From NCBI RefSeq assembly GCF_050942215.1, contig NZ_CP192056.1, forward strand, positions 1,736,001 through 1,800,000: a stretch of DNA of 64,000 bases. The letters are read 5' to 3'. The notes under the pieces were generated by a model. The model was not told the DNA's origin, did no database searches, and was given only the letters and a program-made list of their open reading frames with translations. Made by a program: the position numbers and the translations under genes. The stretch's first letter is position 1, and each line of letters opens with the position of its first letter. Shown in pieces: positions 10,396 through 19,503 of the stretch. The stretch is from Sphaerimonospora sp050942215 (GTDB lineage: Bacteria; Actinomycetota; Actinomycetes; Streptosporangiales; Streptosporangiaceae).

Positions 10396-12018
10396 ATGTC
10401 CGGCAGGCAACACAGGGAGACGGAGACCGCGCGTCGGATCCGGGCGCGCGGCCTCGCCGTCGGTCGCGGCCCGGCCGTGATCGCCCAGGAGATCCACGAG
10501 GTGTGCGAGCCGCAGTTCGGGACGACGAGGATCAAAGCTCATCGCCTCTCGAACGGCATCGCCCTCGCCGACGTCATCGAGCAGGTGCGGGCACTCTTCG
10601 AAAGAGACAAAAAACCCGTCCCGGGGATCGGCGAGACGCTACTGTCCGCATACGAGTCGGGCATGAAGCGTCCCGGCCCGGAGTATCTCCACTACCTGTG
10701 CTCGGTCTACCGGGTCGAACCGCTCGCCCTCGGATTCGATGGTCCCTGCATCTGCGGTCACGGCCACATGATCACGAAGGCCGGGGGTAGCGGAGGCCAG
10801 CAGGAAGAACGACTTGAGACTTCCCCCGGTGTGCGTGAGACACGGGTTCCGCCGGACGGCGGCGATCCCTCGGCGAATGGGGGTGAGGAGGACGAGAACG
10901 TGCTACGGAGGACGCTGCTGCAGCTCCTCGTCGGCGGTGTGGGTGCCGTCGGCGCCGGCGGGGTCGCCGGGGGGGCTGAGGGAGACAAGGCCGCGCTCGC
11001 CCCGGACAGCCAGGTGCTCGGCGCCGTGGAGAACCTCCGGCGGCGGATGGACCAGACGATAGTGAGCTCCACCGTCTCGCCGACGATGCTCGATCATTGG
11101 GAGCAGACCACGAACGGCTTCGGCCGGCTGTACATGAACACCCAGCCCAATCGGCTGCTCTGCGATGTGCTGCTGGAATTCTCCGCCGTGCGCCGTGCGC
11201 TGGAGCGCCGGCAGCCCATCGAGATGCAGGAGCGGCTGTGCAAGATGGCCGCGCAGCTCGCCGGGCTCGCCGGGATGATCATGATAGACCTGGGCGACCA
11301 TCGTGAGGCGCGGGCGTTCTTCCGTACCGGCCGGCTCGCCGCGGACGAGACCGGCGACCGTGCGCTGCGTGCCTGGGTCACCGCCAGGGAGTCCCTGGTC
11401 CCGCTCTACTACGGAGACCCGCGTGAGGCGCTGAGCCTGGCCAGGAAGAGTCGCGATCTGGCCGGCCAGACGCCCTGCGCCGCCCGGACCATGGCGCCGG
11501 TCGTCGAGGCCAGGGCCCTGGCCAAGATGACGACCACAGGCGCTCCCCGTCACGAGGTCGTGGAGCAGGCCAAGCGGGCGCTGCATCGGGCCCGGGCCGC
11601 GTTCTCCCAGATGAACGCGAGCGATCAGGAGGATCCGGCCTTCGGCTACACCGAGCGGCAGCTCTACTTCTACCAGGGCGACGTCCTCGTGAAGCTGGGC
11701 CAGACCCTGGAGGCCGACGTCCTGCTGCAGCAGGCGCTGGGCAAATACACCGGAGAGGACCTGCTCGACCAGACCCTTATCCGCTTCGACCGCGCGCTGT
11801 GCCGGCACCTGGAGGGAGACCTGGACGCGGCGCTGGCGATGGGCAGGGAAGCGCTCGAGGTGATCTCCAACGATTACTGCACCGACCTGATGCTCCGCCC
11901 GGCGCGTGACCTGATCAAGTCCATGCGGGACGAGTACGGCGACCATCCCAAGATCATCGAGTTCAGCGATCTGGTCAGCTCGCGCAAGGTCGTCAGCCGC
12001 AACGTGAGCGGGGCATGA
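10396..12018 (+). CDS. HTH/TPR-type transcriptional regulator
   Basis: A 540-aa protein with an N-terminal helix-turn-helix-like region (residues about 1-100, including LSAYESGMKRPGPEYLHYLCSVYRV). A central low-complexity linker (about 120-170) leads to a hydrophobic stretch, RRTLLQLLVGGVGAVGAGGVAGG. The C-terminus is a long alpha-helical TPR-like domain. This is a common actinomycete regulator architecture; the Arg-Arg plus hydrophobic stretch resembles a Tat signal but is internal. The frame is open from 10222, but ATG 10396 has GAGAGGGG 5 nt upstream. The GNAT gene overlaps its stop by 4 nt (ATGA), so the two are translationally coupled. Confidence 0.8.
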   Translation: MSGRQHRETETARRIRARGLAVGRGPAVIAQEIHEVCEPQFGTTRIKAHRLSNGIALADVIEQVRALFERDKKPVPGIGETLLSAYESGMKRPGPEYLHYLCSVYRVEPLALGFDGPCICGHGHMITKAGGSGGQQEERLETSPGVRETRVPPDGGDPSANGGEEDENVLRRTLLQLLVGGVGAVGAGGVAGGAEGDKAALAPDSQVLGAVENLRRRMDQTIVSSTVSPTMLDHWEQTTNGFGRLYMNTQPNRLLCDVLLEFSAVRRALERRQPIEMQERLCKMAAQLAGLAGMIMIDLGDHREARAFFRTGRLAADETGDRALRAWVTARESLVPLYYGDPREALSLARKSRDLAGQTPCAARTMAPVVEARALAKMTTTGAPRHEVVEQAKRALHRARAAFSQMNASDQEDPAFGYTERQLYFYQGDVLVKLGQTLEADVLLQQALGKYTGEDLLDQTLIRFDRALCRHLEGDLDAALAMGREALEVISNDYCTDLMLRPARDLIKSMRDEYGDHPKIIEFSDLVSSRKVVSRNVSGA

Positions 12019-12521
12019 CACCCCGGCTCAGGATCCGCCGATACCGGTGGTCAGATCTCGACACGATCTGGGCCCTGCACCAGATCGGCCTCGCCCAGGT
12101 CGGCGTCGTGCCGGGCGATGGCGTCTACTACGACGATGACTTTCCTCGGATCACCGAGATCTACCTCGCCAACCGGGGCGAGTTCCTGGTCGGAGAGGTG
12201 GCCGGTTCGGGGATCGTCGCCATGGGCGGTCTGCGCCGCATCGACGACGAGACCGCCGAGATGTGCCGTCTTCGCGTCCATCCCGACCACCAGCGGCGCG
12301 GCTACGGCTCGCAGATGGCCGCGGCGCTCGAGAGCCGGGCCCGGCTGCTGGGCTATTCGGTGCTGCGGGGCGACACCACACTGCGACAGATGGCGGCCGT
12401 CGAGCTGTATCGGAAATCGGGGTGGCGGGAGCTGCGCCGCGAGATCCGCGGAGATGTCGTCGTGGTATATGGCGAAAAGCAGCTGAATGCCGTGGTTGCA
12501 CCGATTTCGATAGATAGATAA
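12015..12521 (+). CDS. GNAT-family N-acetyltransferase
   Basis: A 168-aa acetyl-CoA-dependent acetyltransferase. The acetyl-CoA pyrophosphate loop RRGYGSQ (motif R-x-x-G-x-G) follows RVHPDHQ, and the C-terminal ELYRKSGW is the usual GNAT motif B. It overlaps the upstream regulator by 4 nt, so it is produced with it. The last residues (QLNAVVAPISIDR) are encoded by less GC-rich DNA than the body. The substrate cannot be predicted. The following 77 bp lead to the 24-codon peptide gene. Confidence 0.88.
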   Translation: MTPRLRIRRYRWSDLDTIWALHQIGLAQVGVVPGDGVYYDDDFPRITEIYLANRGEFLVGEVAGSGIVAMGGLRRIDDETAEMCRLRVHPDHQRRGYGSQMAAALESRARLLGYSVLRGDTTLRQMAAVELYRKSGWRELRREIRGDVVVVYGEKQLNAVVAPISIDR

Positions 12522-12598
12522 TACTTCCTCTCCTTGGCGGATTGCGGATGTCTATCGATACTTGTGCCTTGTTCTCAGTTTCTCGGGAGAGAGGCACG

Positions 12599-12673
12599 AT
12601 GAAAAAGATCATCATCCGTAAGCCCGGTACGGTGCGGCTCACCGGGACGTCGAGCGTCATCCACAAGGGGTGA
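12599..12673 (+). CDS. 24-aa basic micropeptide, possible precursor or leader
   Basis: ATG 12599 follows GAGAGAGG at ribosome-site distance. The peptide begins MKKIIIRKPGTVRLTG, has a short Thr/Ser-rich tail and ends in HKG. Its TGA (12671-12673) overlaps the GTG start (12670) of the STAND/TPR gene, a classic coupling arrangement. It has a basic front and a back half carrying Thr and Ser but no Cys. It could be a RiPP precursor, a signalling peptide or only a translational leader. I do not recognise a known family. It is too short for usual gene callers. Confidence 0.5.
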   Translation: MKKIIIRKPGTVRLTGTSSVIHKG

Positions 12674-14736
12674 AAGGCGGCGGTCGCCATTTCTGGGTCA
12701 GGGGAAACCTCTCCCGTGACCGTTCGCGGGTGCTCCGGACCCTGGAGTCGCCGCCCCTTCTGACGCCCGTTGTCAACGGGCACCGCCGGCTGTGTGGTCC
12801 CTACACGATCGGCGGCGCGGTGCTCCGCGCGCTCGTGCCGATCGCGCTGGAGCGTTCCCCCGGTCTCGTCGCGGCGCACGACATCGAGATCCGCGCGGCC
12901 GCTCCTGATCTGCGCCCGATGGTGCCCGCTCGCCGGGAGAGCATCGAGGCGCGCATCCCGGAAGCCGAGCGGATTCTGGTCCCCGCGCCACGGCGGACCC
13001 TGCGCATCGCCAATGGGATCGCGGAGTTCGTCGACGGCTGCCTGCGCGAGTGCCTGCCCGGCTCACGGACGCTCGCCGCCGACAACGTGCACCGGGCCGA
13101 CCCCACCGACCGTGAACTGCTGGGCGTGCTGGCCCGGCGGGCGGGCGATCTCACGTTGGCGCTCGGCTCGGCGCGGCCGCACCGGCACACGGCGGGGTGG
13201 GTCGAGGTGACGGCCGGCCGGGGAGAGTCGGATGATCAGCTGGAACCACACCCCGGTGATCGTGCCGACCGGTACATCGCGTCCGACGGCACCGACGACG
13301 ATCCCGCCGCCTACGAGGCGTATCTCGCGCTGCCGTCCGGGGAGCGGGCGCGCCGCCACGACCGGCGCGCCGCCCAGCTCGCCGCCGATCCCGAGCGCAC
13401 GCGGGGATTCGCGCTGGGCGCGCTGCCGTACCATCTCGAGCACGGCGGCGACCGGGACGCCGCGCTCGACGTGCTGTGGGCGGCGGTGGACCACTGCGTC
13501 CTGGAGGGGTTTCTCGATGCCGTCGCCGAGCTGGGCGAGCGCGGGCTGGCACTCGCCACCCCCGGCACCGACCTGTGGTGGCGCTTCACCCAGCGCACCG
13601 CCACCGCGCTGGCCGGACTGGGCCGCCGCGACCACGCCCTGCGGCTGTGGGACCGGGCCAGGAGGGTGAGCGAGGATCCCGCCGTGCACGCGGCCGCCGC
13701 GTACGGCACGGCCATGCTGGACGCCCGCCACCCCGATCCGCGCCGGCGCGACCTGGGCCGGGCCACCGGCTGGATCAACGAGGCCATCGCGATCTCCACG
13801 CTGCTGCCCGACCGGCGGGAGCGGGCCTTCAAGCTCGGGTTCGACCGGAACGGACGGGCGCTCATCGAGCTGCGACAGGGGAGGGTCGAGGCCGCGCTGA
13901 GCCTGGTGGAGTCGGCGCTCGATCTCGCGCGGCGTGAGCTTCCCCCGCACGTCCATCCCGTGCATCGGATGGTGCTGCTCGCCAACCGGGCCCAGCTGCT
14001 CGCGCGGATGGGGCGGGCCACCGAGGCCCTGGGTGATTTCGACCGCGCCATCGCCATCGATCCCGCTTTTCCCGACCACTACCTCGACCGGGGGAACCTG
14101 CTGTTCGAGCTGGGCCGCGCCGACGAAGCGGTGGCCGATTACGAGACCGCGATGCGGATGAGCCCGCCGCTGCCGGAGGCGTACTACAACCGGGCCGAGG
14201 TCCGTCTGGCCGCCGGGGAGCTGGAACGCGCGAGGACCGACCTCGATCACGTTTTGGAGCTGGACCCGGACCACCTCGACGCGTACGTCAACCGTGCGGG
14301 GGTGCTGGAGATGCTCGGCGAGCACGAGGCGGCCAGAAGCGACGTCGCCGCCGGGCTGGCGCTCGATCCGGGCAATGCCCACCTGCACGGCGTGCTCGGT
14401 CAGCTGGAGGCCGCCGCGGGACGGTTCGCCGAGGCACGGGTCGCGTACGACACGGCCCTGGCGGCCGATCCCCGTCTCACCTCGGCCTGGGCCAACCGCG
14501 CGGTGCTGCGCTACGAGACCGGCGACGCGACGGGTGCGGTGGAGGACCTGACCCACGCCATCGAGCTCGGGGGCACCGGTGCCGACGACGCCGCGCTCTA
14601 CTTCAACCGGGGCACGGCCCTGATGGATCTCGGGCGGCCGGACGAGGCCGGGCTGGACTTCCGCCGGGCCCATGCCCTCGCACCCGGTGATCCGGACATC
14701 GGGCTCGCGCTGGAACGCCAGGAAAAGGCGAGGTGA
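12670..14736 (+). CDS. STAND-like/TPR protein with degenerate P-loop
   Basis: A 688-aa cytoplasmic protein. Residues 10-150 align by eye with the AAA/STAND module seen in actinomycete TPR proteins. The Walker A position reads GNLSRDRS (residues 12-19), with Gly to Asp and catalytic Lys to Arg changes. A Walker-B-like LAADNVHRADPTD follows. From about residue 380 onward there are at least six TPR units (for example LGDFDRAIAIDPAFPDHYLDRGNL cut into repeats), a protein-binding solenoid. GTG 12670 overlaps the stop of the 24-aa peptide, so it is translationally coupled. A scaffold or sensor acting on that peptide is an inference. Confidence 0.75.
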   Translation: MKGGGRHFWVRGNLSRDRSRVLRTLESPPLLTPVVNGHRRLCGPYTIGGAVLRALVPIALERSPGLVAAHDIEIRAAAPDLRPMVPARRESIEARIPEAERILVPAPRRTLRIANGIAEFVDGCLRECLPGSRTLAADNVHRADPTDRELLGVLARRAGDLTLALGSARPHRHTAGWVEVTAGRGESDDQLEPHPGDRADRYIASDGTDDDPAAYEAYLALPSGERARRHDRRAAQLAADPERTRGFALGALPYHLEHGGDRDAALDVLWAAVDHCVLEGFLDAVAELGERGLALATPGTDLWWRFTQRTATALAGLGRRDHALRLWDRARRVSEDPAVHAAAAYGTAMLDARHPDPRRRDLGRATGWINEAIAISTLLPDRRERAFKLGFDRNGRALIELRQGRVEAALSLVESALDLARRELPPHVHPVHRMVLLANRAQLLARMGRATEALGDFDRAIAIDPAFPDHYLDRGNLLFELGRADEAVADYETAMRMSPPLPEAYYNRAEVRLAAGELERARTDLDHVLELDPDHLDAYVNRAGVLEMLGEHEAARSDVAAGLALDPGNAHLHGVLGQLEAAAGRFAEARVAYDTALAADPRLTSAWANRAVLRYETGDATGAVEDLTHAIELGGTGADDAALYFNRGTALMDLGRPDEAGLDFRRAHALAPGDPDIGLALERQEKAR

Positions 14737-14855
14737 GATGGGGGCCGCGAGCCCCGTGAGGTGGGCGAGGCGCCTTCGGCCGGCCCGTGGCTTTACCCTT
14801 GGACGGGAGCAGCAGCACCCCGCCGCTGAAGATCGAAGTCGTTGAGGTTCGAAGC

Positions 14856-15704
14856 ATGAGCGCTGAATACGTGCTGACCCTGTCCTGCCCGGATCGCCCC
14901 GGAGTGGTAGCGGCGGTCTCGGGGCTGCTGACCCGCCACGATTGCAACATCATCGAGAGCCAGCAGTTCGGCGACCCGATGGCCGAGCGGTTCTTCATGC
15001 GGGTCCAGTTCGCCGGCCGGCCGGGCATCGATGAGCTTCGCACGGCCTTCGCCGCGCTCGCCCCGGAGTTCGGCATGGAGTTCGAGCTCTTCGATCTCGC
15101 CGGCAAGCCCCGGGCGCTCGTGCTCGTCAGTAAGCTCGGCCACTGTCTCAACGACCTGCTCTACCGGGTGCGGTCGGGTCTGCTGCCGATCGAGATCGTG
15201 GCCGTCGCCTCGAACCATCCCGACCTGCGGCCGCTCACCCAGTCGTACGGCATCGACTACCACCACCTGCCGGTCACCGCGGAGAGCAAGCCCCGGCAGG
15301 AGGCCGAGCTGCTCACACTGGTCGACCACTACCGTGCCGACATGGTGGTCCTCGCCCGCTACATGCAGGTGCTGTCGGAGGAGGTGTGCGCCAAACTGGC
15401 CGGCCGCATGATCAACATTCATCACTCGTTCCTGCCGTCGTTCAAGGGCGCCAAGCCGTACCATCAGGCGTACTCGCGCGGGGTCAAGCTGATCGGGGCC
15501 ACCGCGCATTACGTCACGCCCGACCTCGACGAGGGCCCGATCATCGAGCAGGAGGTGGCCCGGGTGAACCACACCCACTCACCCGAGGACCTCGCCGCGC
15601 TCGGCCGCGATCTCGAGTGCCAGGCGCTGGCCCGGGCCGTCCGATGGCACGCGGAGCACCGCGTGCTGCTGGACGGCCACAAGACCATCATCTTTCCCCG
15701 CTGA
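14856..15704 (+). CDS. purU: Formyltetrahydrofolate deformylase
   Basis: Hydrolyses 10-formyl-THF to formate and THF, balancing one-carbon pools and feeding formate to purine synthesis. The N-terminal ACT domain (residues 1-80, CPDRPGVVAAVSGLL) is a regulatory amino-acid-binding module. The C-terminal formyltransferase-fold domain has INIHHSFLPSFKGAKPYHQA and the Asp of YVTPDLDEGPI. Length 282 aa is standard. ATG 14856 is chosen over the upstream frame because the protein then starts in the usual MSAEYVLTLSCPDRPG way, with GAGG about 9 nt upstream. It is convergent with the prolyl oligopeptidase gene. Confidence 0.95.
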   Translation: MSAEYVLTLSCPDRPGVVAAVSGLLTRHDCNIIESQQFGDPMAERFFMRVQFAGRPGIDELRTAFAALAPEFGMEFELFDLAGKPRALVLVSKLGHCLNDLLYRVRSGLLPIEIVAVASNHPDLRPLTQSYGIDYHHLPVTAESKPRQEAELLTLVDHYRADMVVLARYMQVLSEEVCAKLAGRMINIHHSFLPSFKGAKPYHQAYSRGVKLIGATAHYVTPDLDEGPIIEQEVARVNHTHSPEDLAALGRDLECQALARAVRWHAEHRVLLDGHKTIIFPR

Positions 15705-15728
15705 ACGGGCCCTCGTCGACCGGGCAGG

Positions 15729-17810
15729 CTACACCTTCAGGCCCGTGTGGGCGGCGATGAAAGCGAGCTGGTCGGCCAGGAGATCGACGGACCGGCTCAC
15801 GGCCCGTGCGCCGTGGCCGACCTCCGCCTCGTTGCGCAGCAGAATCGGTCGGTCCCCGGCCTGTGCGTGCTGAAGGGCCGCCGCCATCTTCCAGGCGTGC
15901 AGCGGATGCACCCGGGTGTCGGAGGCGAAGACCGTGAACATCGTGGCGGGGTAGGCCGTCCCCGTGCGCACGTGGTGATAGGGCGAGTAGCCCCACAGCC
16001 AGCCGAACTCCTCCGCGACCTCGGCCGAGCCGTACTCGACGTTCCAGGTCGCCCCGAGACCGAAACGCTCGTATCGGATCATGTCGAGCAGCGGCGCCGA
16101 GCAGACCACGGCGGCGTACAGGTCGGGCCGCTGGGTGAGCGCAGCACCGACCAGGAGGCCGCCGTTCGAGCCGCCCGAGATGGCGAGGCGGTCCTCCGTC
16201 GTGACCCCGGTGGAGATCAGATGCTCGGCCGCTGCGTGGAAGTCGTCGAAGACGTTCTGCTTGTGGGCGAGCATTCCGTCGCGGTGCCACTGCTCGCCCT
16301 CCTCACCGCCGCCGCGAAGCTGCGCGACCGCGTAGACGCCGCCCGCCTCCACCCAGGCCAGCGTCGAGGCCGAGAAGCCGGGGTTCATCGAGATGCCGAA
16401 GCCGCCGTAGCCGTACAGGATCGTGGGCCGGGGCCCGGAGTCTCCCGCCCGGGAGACCACGAGCATCCGGACCTCGGTGCCGTCCTCGGACCGGTAGACG
16501 ACCTGCTCGGTGTGGGCCTCGGGCACCTCGACCGCGCCCGGCGGGGCCTCCCACATGGTGGTCTCGCCGGTCTTCGCGTCGAAACGGTAGACGGTCGTCG
16601 GCGTGATGTTGTCGGTGTAGCTGAACCAGGCCTCGTGGCCGCCCTCCGGGCGCTCGATCAGGGCGCCGACCGAGCCGAGGCCGGGCAGCGGCACATCGCC
16701 GACCCGTTCGCCGCTCTCCAGGGCGTGGATCGTGACCTCGGAGATCGCGTGCCGCGTCCACCCGACGAGCAGGACCGGCTCGGCCGCGTCGTCCCCGCCG
16801 CCGGTCTCGTCCAGGATCGCGAAGCCGCTGAGCACGGCCTCGGCGTCCTCGGGGATGAGGTCACGCCAATGCTCACGCGCCGGTGTGTGCGGCGATGTGA
16901 CGCAGACCCGCCCGCGTGGCGCGTCCAGGTCGGTGAAGACGTAGAGCCGCCCGTCGCGGCCGAAGTGCAGCCCGGTCTGGGCGTCCACGTCCTGCTGCAC
17001 GGTGAGCAGCTCCGGCGATTCCACCGGTGAGGCCGACAGGTCGGCCACCCACAGGTCGTTGCGCGGGGCCGTACCACGCGAGGCGGAGATCGACAGCCAG
17101 CGGCCGTCGCGGGAGACCGCCACGCCGTAGTAGTTGGTCTTCTCCAGGCCCTGCCCGAAGATCATGACGTCGTCGTCCGCCGGGGTCCCGACGCGGTGCA
17201 GGTAGACCCGGCGGTGGAACTGCTCCTCGCCCTGAGGGACCTCGGTGGGCGCCAGTCTGCGTACGTAGTAGAACGCCTCGCCGCCGGGCAGCCAGGCGAT
17301 GGGGGAGTAGCGGCATCGGTCGATCGGCCCTTCGACGATCTCGCCGGTCGCCACGTCGAGCACGAACAGGCGTGACTCCTCGTCGCCGCCCACCGAGATC
17401 TGGTAGGCCAGCCGGTTCCCCTCCTTGTCCGGCTGATAGGAGTCGAGGGTGGTGAGCCCGGAGGAGTCGAGGGCCGTCGGGTCGAGCAGCACCCGCTCGG
17501 CGTCGCCCTCGGCCACGTAGAGGACGGGATGCTCCTGATCGGGCGTACGGCGGGTGAAGAACCGGCGCTCGCCACGCCACACAGGCGTGCCGACCGATCC
17601 CGAGCGCAGCAGCTCGGCGATCCGGTCGCGGAAACGCTCGCGGCCCGGCAGGTCCGTCTCGCGCATCAGCGCATCCTGTGCGTCCAGCCACTCCTTCGTG
17701 GCCGGATCGTCCGGGTCCTCCAGCCAGCGGTACGGATCCGGCACCGGCGTTCCGTGCAGGTCGTCGACGATGTCGTCGCGGCGGGCGGGCGGGTACGGCA
17801 GTCGCGTCAT
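15729..17810 (-). CDS. Prolyl oligopeptidase family serine peptidase
   Basis: An S9A peptidase of 693 aa cleaving peptides after proline. The N-terminal beta-propeller covers roughly residues 70-400. The alpha/beta hydrolase domain carries nucleophile S548 (ISGGSNGG), D631 (FASDTRVHP) and H666 (EVGHGAR). It begins with the family's hallmark stretch (TPVPDPYRWLEDPDDPATKEW). No signal peptide is seen, so it is cytoplasmic. ATG 17810 lies 6 nt after a TAAAGT box on the minus strand, consistent with a leaderless transcript. Confidence 0.95.
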   Translation of the reverse strand: MTRLPYPPARRDDIVDDLHGTPVPDPYRWLEDPDDPATKEWLDAQDALMRETDLPGRERFRDRIAELLRSGSVGTPVWRGERRFFTRRTPDQEHPVLYVAEGDAERVLLDPTALDSSGLTTLDSYQPDKEGNRLAYQISVGGDEESRLFVLDVATGEIVEGPIDRCRYSPIAWLPGGEAFYYVRRLAPTEVPQGEEQFHRRVYLHRVGTPADDDVMIFGQGLEKTNYYGVAVSRDGRWLSISASRGTAPRNDLWVADLSASPVESPELLTVQQDVDAQTGLHFGRDGRLYVFTDLDAPRGRVCVTSPHTPAREHWRDLIPEDAEAVLSGFAILDETGGGDDAAEPVLLVGWTRHAISEVTIHALESGERVGDVPLPGLGSVGALIERPEGGHEAWFSYTDNITPTTVYRFDAKTGETTMWEAPPGAVEVPEAHTEQVVYRSEDGTEVRMLVVSRAGDSGPRPTILYGYGGFGISMNPGFSASTLAWVEAGGVYAVAQLRGGGEEGEQWHRDGMLAHKQNVFDDFHAAAEHLISTGVTTEDRLAISGGSNGGLLVGAALTQRPDLYAAVVCSAPLLDMIRYERFGLGATWNVEYGSAEVAEEFGWLWGYSPYHHVRTGTAYPATMFTVFASDTRVHPLHAWKMAAALQHAQAGDRPILLRNEAEVGHGARAVSRSVDLLADQLAFIAAHTGLKV

Positions 17811-18124
17811 GCTGGCACTTTAGAACAGTCGGCTGACATCAGGCGTTGTTGACGGCTCGCCGTCCGTACCCGGCCAAGTCGGGCGTAAGTGGATGATCGG
17901 CTGGGAATAAGAAGCCCAGGCGTCCCGATCGCCAGCCCGGTGCTCCGTATATGGGGTGGCGAAACGGTCGCTGTGCAGGCCACACTCTTGGGGAAAGGGC
18001 GGTGCCGTGGTGACGATCCGCTGGGCCGTCCGGCGGAGGTCCCTGTGACGGAAGCATCCGGGTCCCAGAAGAAGGGACCCCAACAACCAAGGCGCACAGC
18101 CGGGATTGTCGGGGAGGCCGGCTG
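17811..18124. other. Intergenic leader before HNH gene
   Basis: This 314-bp stretch separates the divergent prolyl oligopeptidase and HNH genes. It holds a compact hairpin GGGTCCC-agaagaa-GGGACCC close to 18060-18080 and a GGGGAGG ribosome site for ATG 18125. A 78-codon frame (17889-18125) crosses the hairpin and is not convincing. A structured 5' leader is possible, but no known riboswitch was recognised. Confidence 0.4.
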
Positions 18125-18634
18125 ATGCGCCAAGTCCTGCTGCTCAACGCGACATACGAACCGCTGACCACGCTTTCCCTGCACCGGGCAGTCGTCCTGC
18201 TGCTGAGAGAGAAGGCGGACGTCGTCCACCACGACGGGTGTGGCGCGGTACTTCGCTCGGCGACCTGCACGTTCGACGTGCCCTCGGTGATCCGGCTACG
18301 TCGCTACGTGCGCATCCCCTACCGTTCGCGCATCCCGCTCACGCGGGCCGCGCTGATGCGCCGGGACGACTTCCGCTGCGCCTACTGCGGACAGCGGGCC
18401 GAGACCATCGACCATGTCGTGCCGAGATCCAAGGGCGGTCCCCACACCTGGGAGAACTGCGTCGCCTCGTGCATGCCGTGCAACCACTACAAGGCCGACA
18501 AGCTGCTGGAGGAGCTGGGGTGGACCCTGCGCGCGACCCCGGTGGCACCGCGCGGGATGCACTGGCGGCTCATCGGCGCGCAATTCGACGGCGATCCCCA
18601 GTGGGCGCCCTACCTCGCCAAACCGGCGGCGTGA
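18125..18634 (+). CDS. HNH endonuclease family protein
   Basis: A 169-aa protein of a type widely kept in actinobacterial chromosomes (starts MRQVLLLNATYEPLTTL). The zinc-ribbon HNH core is intact: CAYCGQ, then IDHVVPRSKGG, WENCVASC and PCNHYK. It is a likely metal-dependent nicking or cleaving nuclease, but no partner (methylase, transposase or phage gene) is nearby, so a housekeeping repair role is more plausible than restriction. ATG 18125 has GGGGAGG upstream. The GNAT gene starts 13 nt after its stop, suggesting an operon. Confidence 0.9.
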   Translation: MRQVLLLNATYEPLTTLSLHRAVVLLLREKADVVHHDGCGAVLRSATCTFDVPSVIRLRRYVRIPYRSRIPLTRAALMRRDDFRCAYCGQRAETIDHVVPRSKGGPHTWENCVASCMPCNHYKADKLLEELGWTLRATPVAPRGMHWRLIGAQFDGDPQWAPYLAKPAA

Positions 18635-18647
18635 TAGGCCGGTCCTG

Positions 18648-19466
18648 ATGAGATGGTCGTTCACGAGGGACGTCGAGGAGTTCGCTGCGGTGGCAGAGCC
18701 GTGGCTGCTGCGCGACCCGGCCGGCAACACGGTCCTGCTGACCGTGCTGCTCGGGCTGCGGGCCGGCCAGTTCGCCGAGGATCCGCTGATGGGCTGGCTG
18801 GAGGACGACGACGGGGAGGTGGCGGGTGTGATCACGCACACGCCCCCCTACCCGCTCGGGATCGCGGACATGCCCTTACACGCGCTGCCTCCGCTGGCCC
18901 GGGAACTGATCGAGATGGATCGGACGGTCCACGCCGCCCGAGGCGCGGTGGAGATGGTGGAGGCGTTCGGCCGGGAGTGGTGGCGGCCCGAGACGAGCCG
19001 GCGGGCCGAGCGGCTCTACCGGCTCGGCACGCTCGCGCCGTGCGCCGTCCCGGGCAGGGCGTGTACGGTCACGGCGGGCGAGGTCGACGAGGCCGCGCGG
19101 TGGTTCCGCGAGTTCCAGGACGAGGCTCATATCGACCGCACGGCCGACCCCACCCCGGTCGTCTCGGCACGGGTCAACCGTGAGGAGCTGATCTGGTGGG
19201 AGGACGGTGATCGCCGGGTGTCGCTCGCCGCGCTCTCCACCCCCGTCGCCGGCATGTCGAGGATCGGGCCCGTCTACACGCCTCCCGAGTTCCGCCGCCG
19301 CGGGTACGGCAGCGCCGCCACCCACGCGGTGAGCCGGAGGGCGATGGACGAGGGGGCCACCGAGGTGCTGCTGTTCGCCGACCTCTCCAACCCCACGTCG
19401 AACTCCATCTACCGGAGGCTGGGCTTCCGCCAGGTCGCGAACCACCTCACGATCGACTTCTCCTAG
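18648..19466 (+). CDS. GNAT-family acetyltransferase (two-domain)
   Basis: A 272-aa protein with a C-terminal GNAT domain: acetyl-CoA loop RRRGYGSAA and the motif NSIYRRLGFRQ. The N-terminal half (starts MRWSFTRDVEEFAAVAEPWLL) resembles a degenerate second GNAT fold, as in many actinomycete acetyltransferases. The frame extends upstream into the HNH gene, but ATG 18648, 13 nt after the HNH stop, is the sensible start. The substrate is unknown. It is probably co-transcribed with the HNH gene. Confidence 0.85.
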   Translation: MRWSFTRDVEEFAAVAEPWLLRDPAGNTVLLTVLLGLRAGQFAEDPLMGWLEDDDGEVAGVITHTPPYPLGIADMPLHALPPLARELIEMDRTVHAARGAVEMVEAFGREWWRPETSRRAERLYRLGTLAPCAVPGRACTVTAGEVDEAARWFREFQDEAHIDRTADPTPVVSARVNREELIWWEDGDRRVSLAALSTPVAGMSRIGPVYTPPEFRRRGYGSAATHAVSRRAMDEGATEVLLFADLSNPTSNSIYRRLGFRQVANHLTIDFS

Positions 19467-19503
19467 GGAGGCCTTCCGGCGGCGCAGGCCGTACCCTATG
19501 GGC

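Noticed and set aside
17811..18634. HNH gene with structured upstream RNA as a HEARO/IsrB-like system
   Set aside because: The nuclease is a short stand-alone HNH protein without a RuvC-like part, and the upstream region lacks a recognisable omega/HEARO structure.
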